Below, in pieces: positions 8,845 to 16,817 of a DNA stretch of 64,000 nucleotides (position 1 is its first letter; every line of letters starts with the position of its first letter). The notes beneath the pieces are model-generated. The model was not told where the DNA came from. It saw only the letters and a list, made by a program, of their open reading frames with translations, and searched no databases. Origin of the DNA: Asaia sp003994335 (GTDB lineage: Bacteria; Pseudomonadota; Alphaproteobacteria; Acetobacterales; Acetobacteraceae); assembly GCF_037151175.1 (NCBI RefSeq), contig NZ_JBBCOR010000006.1, positions 1-64,000 of the forward strand, read 5' to 3'. The position numbers and the translations under genes are program-made.

Positions 8845-9837
8845 ATGTCGGTTCAGATTATCAGAAGTGCAGCGGTCATCGGCGCGGGGTATATGGGCGG
8901 CGGTATTGCCCAGAGCCTTGCAGCTTCAGGCATGAAAGTCACGCTCGCCGATGTCTCGCCGGAGGCAACGCAGCGCTCGCTCGAGCGGCTCCTGGGCGAA
9001 GCGCGCGATTTCGAGGCGCAGGGGCTTCTGACGCCTGGAAGCTATGATCGGATCATGACCAATCTGCGTTCCGCCCCGTCCATCGAGGAGGCGGTGCGTG
9101 ATGTCGACTTCATCGAGGAAGCGGTGTTCGAACGTGAGGATGTCAAGAAGGAGGTACTCGGGCGGATCAGCGCGGCGGCCCGTCCCGATGCGATCATCGG
9201 GACCAATACCTCGACCATTCCTGTCCATGTGCTCGCCCCCTTCGTGACGGGGCAGGAGCGCTTCCTGACTGTGCATTTCAGTAACCCGGCGCCGTTTATC
9301 CCGGGTGTCGAGCTGGTGTCGGGCACCGAAACGACCAAGGCCGTGGTCGAGACCGTGAAGGAAATGCTGGGCCGCGTGAACCGCCAGTCTGCCGAGGTCG
9401 CTGATCGGCCGACCTTCGTGCTGAACCGGCTGCAATATGTCCTGTTCAAGGAAGCGAATACGATCGTCGAGGAGGGGATCGCGACGCCTGAAGATGTCGA
9501 TACGATCGTTCGGTCGACTTTCGGTTTCCGCCTGCCATTTTTCGGCCCCTTTGCCATCGCCGATATGGCGGGGCTGGACGTTTACGTGAATGGGTTCGTG
9601 ACGGCCGAGAATGCGTTCGGGCCGCGTCTGTCCTGCCCCGATACGGTGAGGCGTCTCGTGGCCGAGGGCAAGCATGGCGTGAAGAATGGCGCGGGCTATT
9701 ACGGGCAGTATTCAAAGGAGGAGGCCGAGGCGCTCGTGGCATATCGCAACAAGGCCTACGCGAAGATGGCGGAAGTCCTGCGCGAACTCGGCCCTTCTCC
9801 GCTTGAAGCCAAGAAGAATGCTAAGAGCAGGGGATAA
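8845..9837 (+). CDS. 3-hydroxyacyl-CoA dehydrogenase family protein (NAD-dependent)
   Basis: A 330-residue two-domain dehydrogenase. The N-terminal Rossmann motif GAGYMGGGIAQ binds NAD; the EEAVFE segment and the NTSTIPV motif match the 3-hydroxyacyl-CoA dehydrogenase fold, and the C-terminal dimerisation domain begins near DRPTFVLNRLQY. The family also contains L-gulonate 3-dehydrogenase and other 3-hydroxyacid dehydrogenases, which fits this sugar-acid neighbourhood better than fatty-acid oxidation, since no thiolase or enoyl-CoA hydratase is nearby. I chose ATG 8845 with GAAGG 9 bases upstream; a TTG at 8836 is the alternative. It is transcribed divergently from the LysR pair. Confidence 0.88.
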   Translation: MSVQIIRSAAVIGAGYMGGGIAQSLAASGMKVTLADVSPEATQRSLERLLGEARDFEAQGLLTPGSYDRIMTNLRSAPSIEEAVRDVDFIEEAVFEREDVKKEVLGRISAAARPDAIIGTNTSTIPVHVLAPFVTGQERFLTVHFSNPAPFIPGVELVSGTETTKAVVETVKEMLGRVNRQSAEVADRPTFVLNRLQYVLFKEANTIVEEGIATPEDVDTIVRSTFGFRLPFFGPFAIADMAGLDVYVNGFVTAENAFGPRLSCPDTVRRLVAEGKHGVKNGAGYYGQYSKEEAEALVAYRNKAYAKMAEVLRELGPSPLEAKKNAKSRG

Positions 9838-9851
9838 GCGTTGAAGGCGGG

Positions 9852-9868
9852 GCCGGGTCAATCCCGGC
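9852..9868 (+). terminator. hairpin after the dehydrogenase gene
   Basis: GCCGGG (9852-9857), a 5-base loop, then CCCGGC (9863-9868), 15 bases after the stop codon. The position fits a terminator, but there is no T-tract, so it may only protect the 3' end of the message. Confidence 0.45.
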
Positions 9869-10275
9869 TGCCGCTGCCAATCACGCATGCCGCCTCCATA
9901 TGTGATCTCTGGCGAAGGCCAGCCTAAGTAGAGAGGAGACGGCTGAATGTGTTGGTGGGCACCGATGATATGGAGCAAAAGCGAGGAGTGCCACGGTTTC
10001 GCCGAGACGAAGTAATATGCGTCAAGTTGCTGGGGCATCCATGCAGGAAATCATGGCGTATCATGAAATTTCTTCGTGAGTATAGACGAATGAGTGTGAT
10101 GATTTAGCAATGATGTCCCATATACTGGGCGTTAACGAAAATTCCCGACAAGTCCTTTCTTCCGAAATCTTGATGTTTACAGGCGAGATGATAATGATTT
10201 AAATGGAATGGCATTCACGTTTGTGGAACAGGACTGATAGATTATGTCTGGGCGGACGTCGTTGACTGGATTGCT
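9869..10275. other. intergenic, AT-richer leader of the phytochrome operon
   Basis: About 400 bases without a credible gene. The segment 10050-10260 is distinctly AT-richer than its surroundings and probably carries the promoter of the heme oxygenase-phytochrome pair. I cannot assign a -35/-10 pair with confidence. Confidence 0.5.
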
Positions 10276-10851
10276 GTGCTGACCGTCTCCAAGACAAGAC
10301 GACACATGCTCCGGGAGCATGTTCATGAGGCCCATGAACGGCTCGATTTTTTGATCGGCCCTTTGGCGACCGCGCACGACTATGAGCGTTACCTGCGCGG
10401 CACAGCCGCTTTTCGGCTGGCCGCGGAATCCGCGTTCGAGAATGTTGCGTATCCCGGCTGGCTGCGGGGATGGCGTCCGGTCCGTACGGGGGATGCGCTC
10501 AAGAAGGATCTTTCCACCCTGCGTCTGGCTCTTCCCATTGTGCCTGTCATCACCCCGCCCTCGGGTGACTCAGCTCTGCTCGGTATGCTGTATACCCTTG
10601 AGGGCTCCGCCCTCGGGGCACGGATCATCGCGCGTCGAGCCGCTGCGATAGGATATACAGAGGCTCATGGGGCGAGCCATCTGGCGCACCAGACGGCCGC
10701 TCCTGCAAATTGGAAGGTGTTCCTTGAGAGGCTCGAGGACGCCCCCGTATTCGATCTCGACGAAGCGGGTTCTGCTGCTTCCATGCTGTTCCGGCATGCC
10801 TATGATGCTGTAACGCTGGTCGATCGAGCAGAGGATGTTCTCCATGGCTGA
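10276..10851 (+). CDS. bphO: biliverdin-producing heme oxygenase
   Basis: A 191-residue heme oxygenase. The proximal haem-ligand His is probably His20 in the N-terminal EAHERLD helix, and the distal helix shows YTLEGSALGARII, the glycine-containing motif of bacterial heme oxygenases. It cleaves haem to biliverdin, iron and CO. The next gene is a bacteriophytochrome whose start codon overlaps this stop, so the enzyme very probably supplies the chromophore. The start is a GTG at 10276; an ATG at codon 11 (10306) is possible, but would shorten the first helix. Confidence 0.93.
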   Translation: MLTVSKTRRHMLREHVHEAHERLDFLIGPLATAHDYERYLRGTAAFRLAAESAFENVAYPGWLRGWRPVRTGDALKKDLSTLRLALPIVPVITPPSGDSALLGMLYTLEGSALGARIIARRAAAIGYTEAHGASHLAHQTAAPANWKVFLERLEDAPVFDLDEAGSAASMLFRHAYDAVTLVDRAEDVLHG

Positions 10852-13390
10852 ATTTGGTCAGGTCGATCTGACAAGCTGCGATCGCGAGCCGATCCATATC
10901 CCCGGGAGCATTCAGCCCCACGGATGCCTTGTCACCTGCACGATCAGCGATTTTGTGGTTCTGCGACATTCTGCAAATGCGGCAGAGATGCTCGGTCACG
11001 AGGCATTGGGGATCGGTAGCGATCTTGTGGCCCTTTTCGGGTCCGAAGTCATTCATGACATTCGTAATGGTCTGACGCTGAGCGTCACCCAGCGTCGGCC
11101 TGTTTTTCTGCTCAGCCAGGAACTCGCGCCGGATGCCCGCTTCGACATGGCCGTCCATGTCGTGAATGGCGAGGTGGTGCTCGAATGCGAACCCGCTGCC
11201 GCGACTCATCGGGCAACGAAATTTCTGACCCAGCTTCATGGCATGATGGATCGCGTCCGCAAGACGACGGATATCACGCGGCTTTTCGACGTAGTGACCA
11301 TGCTGATGCGTGGACTGCTCGAATATGACCGGGTGATGGTCTATCGCTTTGCCGATGACTGGTCGGGGAAAGTCGTCTCGGAGGCCCGGGCGCTTTCGCT
11401 CGAGAGTTTTCTGGGTCAGCATTTTCCGAGTGCGGATATTCCTGCTCAGGCACGCGAGTTGTATCGGCGTTCACCCATACGCATGATCGGCGATGTGAAA
11501 TACACGCCGGTGCCGATCATCGAGGGGGAGGGGCTTGCCCCTCTCGACATGTCGCTGGGTCAATTGCGCAGCGTGTCGCCCATCCATTGCGAGTATCTGA
11601 CGAATATGGGGGTGGGTGCCTCGATGTCGATCTCGATCGTGATCGATGGTGCACTCTGGGGCATGATTGCCTGCCACCATTACTCTCCGCGCGTCCTCCC
11701 CATCGCGGAGCGCGCGGTGGTGCAGATGTTTTCGGAGTTTTTCGCGCTTCAGATCATCGTCATCCTCAAGACGACGCGTCTTCAGGTTGCCGAGCGTACC
11801 CATGGGCTGATCGAGAGCGTGCTGCGCAATGCCGCCTCGGTTTCGGACATGCCCGCCTATCTGCGCGGGCAGATCAGCCGTCTCGCTCCTTTGATCCAGT
11901 CTGACGGAATAGCGATCTGGATCGATAATGAATGGACGGGCCATGGCATCTCGGCACCCAAGGAGGTGCAGAGCGAATTCGTCGAGCTGGCACGCAGGAA
12001 GGCCGGAACCCAGATCTGGCAATCTGACCATCTGGTAAAGGACCATCCCTGGATTGCGGCGCACACGGCCCATGTGGCCGGGGTACTGATCATCCCTATC
12101 TCACCGCAGCCGGAAAACTACGTCTTCCTTTTCCGCCGCGAGATCGTCCAGACGATCAACTGGGGTGGTGATCCGCAAAAGACATATGAGCACGGGCCGC
12201 ATGGTCCGCGTCTGACGCCCCGTCAGAGCTTCGCGATCTGGAAAGAGCAGGTGCATGAGCGCTGCCTTCCCTGGTCAAGCTTCGATATCGAGGCAGCCGG
12301 CCAGCTGCGTTCGGCGTTGATCGAGGTGATGGGCGTCTATCATCAGCAGCAGCTCTCAGAGCGCGCCGATGCCGATCTGCGACAACGCATGCTCAATGAA
12401 GAGCTCAATCACCGGGTGAAGAATATTCTCGCGGTGGTGCAATCCCTCATCGGTCGCCCCGTGGCCAAGGACCGCACGATAGAGGAATATGTCGAGGTTC
12501 TGCGCGGGCGCATCAAGGCGTTGGCCAGTGCCCATGATCAGGTAGCCCGGACCGATGGCGGTGGTCTGCTGCGCACCTTGCTGGAGGCCGAGCTTGAGCC
12601 GTATCGTCACCAGCCCTCTGCTGTGACGCTGGAAGGGCCGAATCTCTGGCTCTCAGGACCCGCCCTGTCTGTTGCGGCGCTGACGCTGCACGAACTCGCG
12701 ACCAATGCCGCCAAATACGGGGCGTTGTCCAAGCCCTCCGGTAACCTCCGGATCTCATGGTTCCTCGACGAGGAGCCTGGAAACTGGGTGCTGGAATGGA
12801 CCGAGACGGGAGGTCCTCCGGTTACGCCTCCCAAGGGGAATGGTTTTGGCTCGATCCTGCTCGAACGCGCGATCCCCCACGAACTGGGGGGTACCTCGGT
12901 GCGCGAATTCCGGCCCGAAGGCTTGTTCATCCGTCTGAGTTTCCCGGTGCGTCATGCGGTCCTCGTGTCCGAGACGGCTATCGAGCCTGTGGTTGAGGAC
13001 CTTCCGATCGCCACCGCAGCACAATCGGAATTGCTGCATTCAGCCTATGTCCTGCTCGTGGAAGACCAATTGCTTATCGCGATGGAGACCGAGCAGGCGC
13101 TGGGTGCTTATGGCGTGCGGAATATCCGTACGGTCTCTTCGGTATACGAGGCACTCCAGGCAATACGCGAGCGCGCCCCCGATGTGGCTTTGCTCGACTT
13201 CAATCTGGGTAAGGAGAGTTCGCATGAGGTCGCGACTCTCCTGCGCAAGAAGCGTATCCCGTTCCTGTTCGCGACGGGCTACGCCGATCGCACGATGATC
13301 CCGCGCGAATTCCAGGATGTGCCCGTGCTGCGCAAACCCTATTCGATCAAGAATGCGGTGCAGGAGTTGCTCAAGGTGCTTCCCGCCTAA
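10844..13390 (+). CDS. bphP: bacteriophytochrome: PAS-GAF-PHY, HWE histidine kinase, receiver domain
   Basis: An 848-residue red/far-red light receptor. The N-terminal TSCDREPIHIPGSIQPHG region carries the biliverdin-binding Cys (about residue 12) and the PAS domain. The GAF domain contains SADIPAQAR and SPIHCEYL, the bilin-pocket signatures. A PHY domain follows to about residue 500. The kinase has the HWE-type H-box ELNHRVKN (His near 520), the N-box HELATNAAKYG and a WTETGG segment. A C-terminal receiver (about 735-845) has the acceptor Asp in ALLDFNLG and Lys in LRKPYS. ATG 10844 has GAGG 9 bases upstream and overlaps the bphO stop by 8 bases; ATG 10835 is the alternative. The output partner is not visible here. 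Confidence 0.95.
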   Translation: MAEFGQVDLTSCDREPIHIPGSIQPHGCLVTCTISDFVVLRHSANAAEMLGHEALGIGSDLVALFGSEVIHDIRNGLTLSVTQRRPVFLLSQELAPDARFDMAVHVVNGEVVLECEPAAATHRATKFLTQLHGMMDRVRKTTDITRLFDVVTMLMRGLLEYDRVMVYRFADDWSGKVVSEARALSLESFLGQHFPSADIPAQARELYRRSPIRMIGDVKYTPVPIIEGEGLAPLDMSLGQLRSVSPIHCEYLTNMGVGASMSISIVIDGALWGMIACHHYSPRVLPIAERAVVQMFSEFFALQIIVILKTTRLQVAERTHGLIESVLRNAASVSDMPAYLRGQISRLAPLIQSDGIAIWIDNEWTGHGISAPKEVQSEFVELARRKAGTQIWQSDHLVKDHPWIAAHTAHVAGVLIIPISPQPENYVFLFRREIVQTINWGGDPQKTYEHGPHGPRLTPRQSFAIWKEQVHERCLPWSSFDIEAAGQLRSALIEVMGVYHQQQLSERADADLRQRMLNEELNHRVKNILAVVQSLIGRPVAKDRTIEEYVEVLRGRIKALASAHDQVARTDGGGLLRTLLEAELEPYRHQPSAVTLEGPNLWLSGPALSVAALTLHELATNAAKYGALSKPSGNLRISWFLDEEPGNWVLEWTETGGPPVTPPKGNGFGSILLERAIPHELGGTSVREFRPEGLFIRLSFPVRHAVLVSETAIEPVVEDLPIATAAQSELLHSAYVLLVEDQLLIAMETEQALGAYGVRNIRTVSSVYEALQAIRERAPDVALLDFNLGKESSHEVATLLRKKRIPFLFATGYADRTMIPREFQDVPVLRKPYSIKNAVQELLKVLPA

Positions 13391-13881
13391 GCGGTCCCAC
13401 ATCGGCTGATTTCTCATAGTTTAACTGCAGATTGGCCATCTCGGCATTCCGAGTGACGGGCGGGCACATACTGGCGCCGCTTGTCCGTTCCAGATAAGGG
13501 GCGCCGTCGCTAGCCTCTCTCCTTGTCTCCTCCGGAGCTCATGAGTCTCCTGAGTGATCTGGGATCTTTTCCTGTCGCTCCGTGAGCGCGGTTCCGTCGG
13601 TATCCGATACGTAACGATCTTGCATGCGCCGAAATCCTGTGTGCGGGGGAGCAAACTGCGCTGACAGCGCCTAACGAGGCTGCTGGATCGCTCTTCGCGC
13701 GCGGTACTCACCCTGTAAATCCCACAGAGGTCTCGCGACTGTTAGAGTATGGTCCCGGGAACACGCTCCTCACGCTCACGGCCAGCTTTGAAGGGGCGCA
13801 AGAGGCGACATCCGGGTCCGGTTCCGGACAGCGGCGCGGTGTGTAGGAAACCCAGACAAACCCTGCATTTCAAGGCGCGTT
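13391..13881. other. intergenic, no gene recognised
   Basis: About 490 bases between the phytochrome stop and the LexA box. The short open frames here have no recognisable motif and look like chance in GC-rich DNA. No terminator with a T-tract is visible after the phytochrome gene. Confidence 0.5.
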
Positions 13882-13896
13882 GTTCTTGACTTGTTC
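13882..13896 (+). promoter_or_regulatory. LexA (SOS) box, alphaproteobacterial type
   Basis: GTTC at 13882-13885, seven bases, GTTC at 13893-13896: an exact match to the alphaproteobacterial LexA consensus GTTC-N7-GTTC. The spacer contains TTGACT (13886-13891), a good -35 hexamer, so LexA binding would cover the promoter. It lies 24 bases before the ATG of the radical-SAM gene. The match is direct; repression by LexA is inferred. Confidence 0.8.
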
Positions 13897-13920
13897 CGAG
13901 GCGTTTCCCATCTCCAAAGG

Positions 13921-15153
13921 ATGAAAAAGACCCTCGCCGCACGTCTGGAAATTCTCTCGGATGCCGCCAAATACGACGCGTCCTGTGCGTCGAGCGGCGC
14001 GCGCTCGAAGAAGAAACCGGGTGAGGAAGGATTGGGCTCTAAAGCGCCGAACGGGATCTGTCACGCCTATACCCCCGATGGGCGGTGTATCTCGCTGCTC
14101 AAGATCCTGATGACCAATTTCTGTATTTATGACTGCGCCTATTGCATCAACCGATCATCCTCCAAGATCGAGCGCACACGGTTCACGGTCGAGGAGATCA
14201 TATGGATTACCCTGGAATTCTATCGGCGCAATTATATCGAAGGGTTGTTTCTCTCTTCCGGTGTCATCCGTTCCTCCGATTACACCATGGAAGAGATGGT
14301 GCGCGTCGCGCGTGAGCTGCGCCTGACCCACCATTTTCATGGCTATATTCATCTCAAGACCATTCCTGACGCGGCGCCCCATCTGATCGAGGAGGCCGGG
14401 CTCTACGCCGACCGTCTGTCGATCAATGTGGAAATGCCCACCGAGGCCGGACTGGCGGCCTATGCGCCAGAGAAAGATGCCGGACATATCAGGCAGAGCA
14501 TGGGGGCGCTGCGCCTGCGTATTCAGGAGGCGGGGGACCGTACCCTGAGCGGGCGCAAGGCACGGCGCTTCGCCCCGGGTGGTCAGAGCACGCAGATGAT
14601 CATTGGGGCGGACCGCTCGACTGACCGGGATATTCTGCGCAGCAGCGCCGCTCTTTATTCTGGGTATGCCTTGCGGCGTGTCTATTATTCGGCGTTCAGC
14701 CCCATTCCCGACGCGTCGGTCGCGCTCCCCTCGCAGGCGCCTCCGCTTCTACGCGAGCATCGGCTCTATCAGGCTGACTGGATGGTGCGCTTCTACGGCT
14801 TCTCTTTCGAAGAGATCGTGGCCGAGCGTCAGGACGGCATGCTCGATCTCGAACTCGACCCCAAGCTGGCCTGGGCGCTCCAGAACCGCGCGCAATTCCC
14901 GCTCGATCTGAACCGCGCCAGCCGAGAAATGTTGTTGCGTGTGCCTGGACTTGGGCCGCGCAGCGTGACCGCCCTGCTTTTAGCGCGTCGACACAAGGTG
15001 ATCAGGCTCGAAGATGTGGAGCGGTTGCATGTGTCCCTGCGCAAGATCAAGCCTTTCGTCGTGACGGCGGACTGGTCACCGGGCCGTCTGATAGACCGAG
15101 ATAATCTGGCGGCAGCTTTTCGGCCTCAACCGCGTCAATTGAGCCTCTTATGA
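13921..15153 (+). CDS. putative DNA modification/repair radical-SAM protein (UdgX-linked)
   Basis: A 410-residue radical-SAM enzyme. The 4Fe-4S cluster motif C-x3-C-x2-C is at Cys68, Cys72 and Cys75 (CIYDCAYC), and a helix-hairpin-helix DNA-binding motif is near the C-terminus (RVPGLGPRSVTALLLARR). It matches the family found next to uracil-DNA glycosylase-like UdgX genes; the reaction is not known to me. The frame is open upstream to 13891, but ATG 13921 gives the natural N-terminus; with a -35 at 13886 the message could be almost leaderless (inference). It ends in an ATGA overlap with the UdgX gene, and a LexA box precedes it, pointing to a DNA-damage function. Confidence 0.93.
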   Translation: MKKTLAARLEILSDAAKYDASCASSGARSKKKPGEEGLGSKAPNGICHAYTPDGRCISLLKILMTNFCIYDCAYCINRSSSKIERTRFTVEEIIWITLEFYRRNYIEGLFLSSGVIRSSDYTMEEMVRVARELRLTHHFHGYIHLKTIPDAAPHLIEEAGLYADRLSINVEMPTEAGLAAYAPEKDAGHIRQSMGALRLRIQEAGDRTLSGRKARRFAPGGQSTQMIIGADRSTDRDILRSSAALYSGYALRRVYYSAFSPIPDASVALPSQAPPLLREHRLYQADWMVRFYGFSFEEIVAERQDGMLDLELDPKLAWALQNRAQFPLDLNRASREMLLRVPGLGPRSVTALLLARRHKVIRLEDVERLHVSLRKIKPFVVTADWSPGRLIDRDNLAAAFRPQPRQLSLL

Positions 15154-16658
15154 GACATATCACGCTTCCTCCTGATGCGCGCTTCGAGGCATGGCGTGTT
15201 CAGGCGCGTGCCGCCCTGGCGGAGGGCTTGGCACCCGATGACGTGGAGTGGGTAAGCCCAGATCCTGCACAGCCGGAGCTCTTCTCCGCAGACGCCTCAT
15301 CGGTCAGACAAGGTGAGGAGGAGTCTGTGGCGCGGCCGACCGAGCGCGCGGGTCACCCGGTCGGCCATGTGACGAAAGCGGCCCTCTTGATGCTGCGTTC
15401 GATCCTGCGTCATCATGACCCGGCGCGCTTCGCGCTCGCCTATCGCCTGCTCTGGCGTTTGCAAAGCGAACCCGCGCTTCTGGCGATTGCAACTGATCCC
15501 GACATCCGCGAGGCAGCGCGCATGGAGCATCAGATACGGCGCGACATGCACAAGATGAAGGCATTCCTGCGTTTTCGGGAGGCGCTTCCCGAGGGCGGCG
15601 AAGAGGTGGTCGGGCGCCGGCATTTCGTCGCTTGGTTCGAACCGGAAAACTATATCCTTGAAAGCGTTGCGCCATTCTTCGCTGAGCGGTTCTCGGACAT
15701 GGACTGGCTTATTCTCACTCCCATCGGCTCGGTCCTGCATGAGAAGGGCAAGGTCACCTTCAATATAGAACCCTGTACCCCACCCTCCATGCAGGATGAT
15801 GTCGAGGCGCTGTGGCATCGCTACTATCAGTCCATCTTCAATCCGGCGCGTATCAAGACCAAAGCGATGCGCTCGGAGATGCCCACGAAATACTGGAAGA
15901 ACCTGCCTGAGACACGGCTTATCCCGCAGATGCTGGCCGGAGCGGAAAAGCGTGTAGCCGCCATGGTGGCGCTCCAGAATGACGGCTCTGCACCGGGCTT
16001 TCACGAGCGTCATCAGGCCGAGTGGGCAAGACGAGAAGAAGCGGTGCGCGCGGAAAAGGCGGCGCTCGACGGTCTGCCTGCGCTGGCGCATGCCCTCTCG
16101 TCATGTCAGCGCTGCTCGCTCTGCTGCTACGCGACTCAGGTCGTGACCGGTGAGGGGCCAGAGCACGCGCCCCTTATGCTTATTGGCGAGCAACCTGGAG
16201 ACCAGGAGGATTTGCAGGGCAAGCCGTTTGTCGGACCGGCAGGGCAGGTGCTTGATCGTATTCTTGGGGAAGTCGGGATTATGCGCAGTGAGGTGTATCT
16301 CACCAATGCGGTGAAGCATTTCAAGTTCGTATCCAAGGGGAGGCGGCGTATCCATCAGACCCCGGATCGGAACGAGATCGTTGCCTGTTCCTCCTGGCTC
16401 GAGCAGGAAATGGCCCTCGTGAAGCCCCGTCTCGTGGTGACGCTCGGAGCGACCGCTCTCCAGGCGTTTGAAGGGCGGATAGCGCGACTGGGCGCCACAC
16501 GAGGTCGGGTGCGGCAGGATCCTGGACGCCCTGCGACATTGGCCACCATTCATCCCTCCTATCTACTCCGACTGCCTGATCCGCAGCGGGCGCAGGAGGA
16601 GGAGCGTCGTTTCGTCCAAGAGCTCACGATGGCAAAAGACTGGCTTAGAACGGCATAG
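15150..16658 (+). CDS. UdgX family uracil-DNA glycosylase fused to DUF4130
   Basis: A 502-residue fusion. The N-terminal half (about 80-255) is a DUF4130 domain, the usual partner of the adjacent radical-SAM family. The C-terminal part (from about 310) is a UdgX-type family-4-like uracil-DNA glycosylase: cluster cysteines begin at CQRCSLC, the uracil-pocket motif GEQPGDQEDLQGKPFVGPAG follows, and the HPSYLLR motif is near the end. The UdgX-specific loop RRRIHQTP is present with its His at residue 402, the residue known in Mycobacterium UdgX to form a covalent bond to DNA. It overlaps the radical-SAM gene by 4 bases, so both share the SOS-type promoter. Confidence 0.94.
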   Translation: MRHITLPPDARFEAWRVQARAALAEGLAPDDVEWVSPDPAQPELFSADASSVRQGEEESVARPTERAGHPVGHVTKAALLMLRSILRHHDPARFALAYRLLWRLQSEPALLAIATDPDIREAARMEHQIRRDMHKMKAFLRFREALPEGGEEVVGRRHFVAWFEPENYILESVAPFFAERFSDMDWLILTPIGSVLHEKGKVTFNIEPCTPPSMQDDVEALWHRYYQSIFNPARIKTKAMRSEMPTKYWKNLPETRLIPQMLAGAEKRVAAMVALQNDGSAPGFHERHQAEWARREEAVRAEKAALDGLPALAHALSSCQRCSLCCYATQVVTGEGPEHAPLMLIGEQPGDQEDLQGKPFVGPAGQVLDRILGEVGIMRSEVYLTNAVKHFKFVSKGRRRIHQTPDRNEIVACSSWLEQEMALVKPRLVVTLGATALQAFEGRIARLGATRGRVRQDPGRPATLATIHPSYLLRLPDPQRAQEEERRFVQELTMAKDWLRTA

Positions 16659-16782
16659 GCCAATTCAATGTCAACCGGGTCATCATCCGAGGGCTTGCCG
16701 ATCGGACTGACTCTCATTTAACGACTGTCGAGCGCAGTATTTGAGCCGTACAAGGGAGATAGCCTGTGGGTGGCTCCGTCGA

Positions 16783-16803
16783 GCCTGCCTTGTCAGGGCA
16801 GGC
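16783..16803. terminator. hairpin between convergent genes
   Basis: GCCTGCC (16783-16789), a 7-base loop, GGCAGGC (16797-16803), between the UdgX stop and the stop of the convergent alpha-glucosidase gene. Both genes could use it. No T-tract on either side. Confidence 0.5.
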
Positions 16804-16817
16804 GCGCGGAGAGGGGT

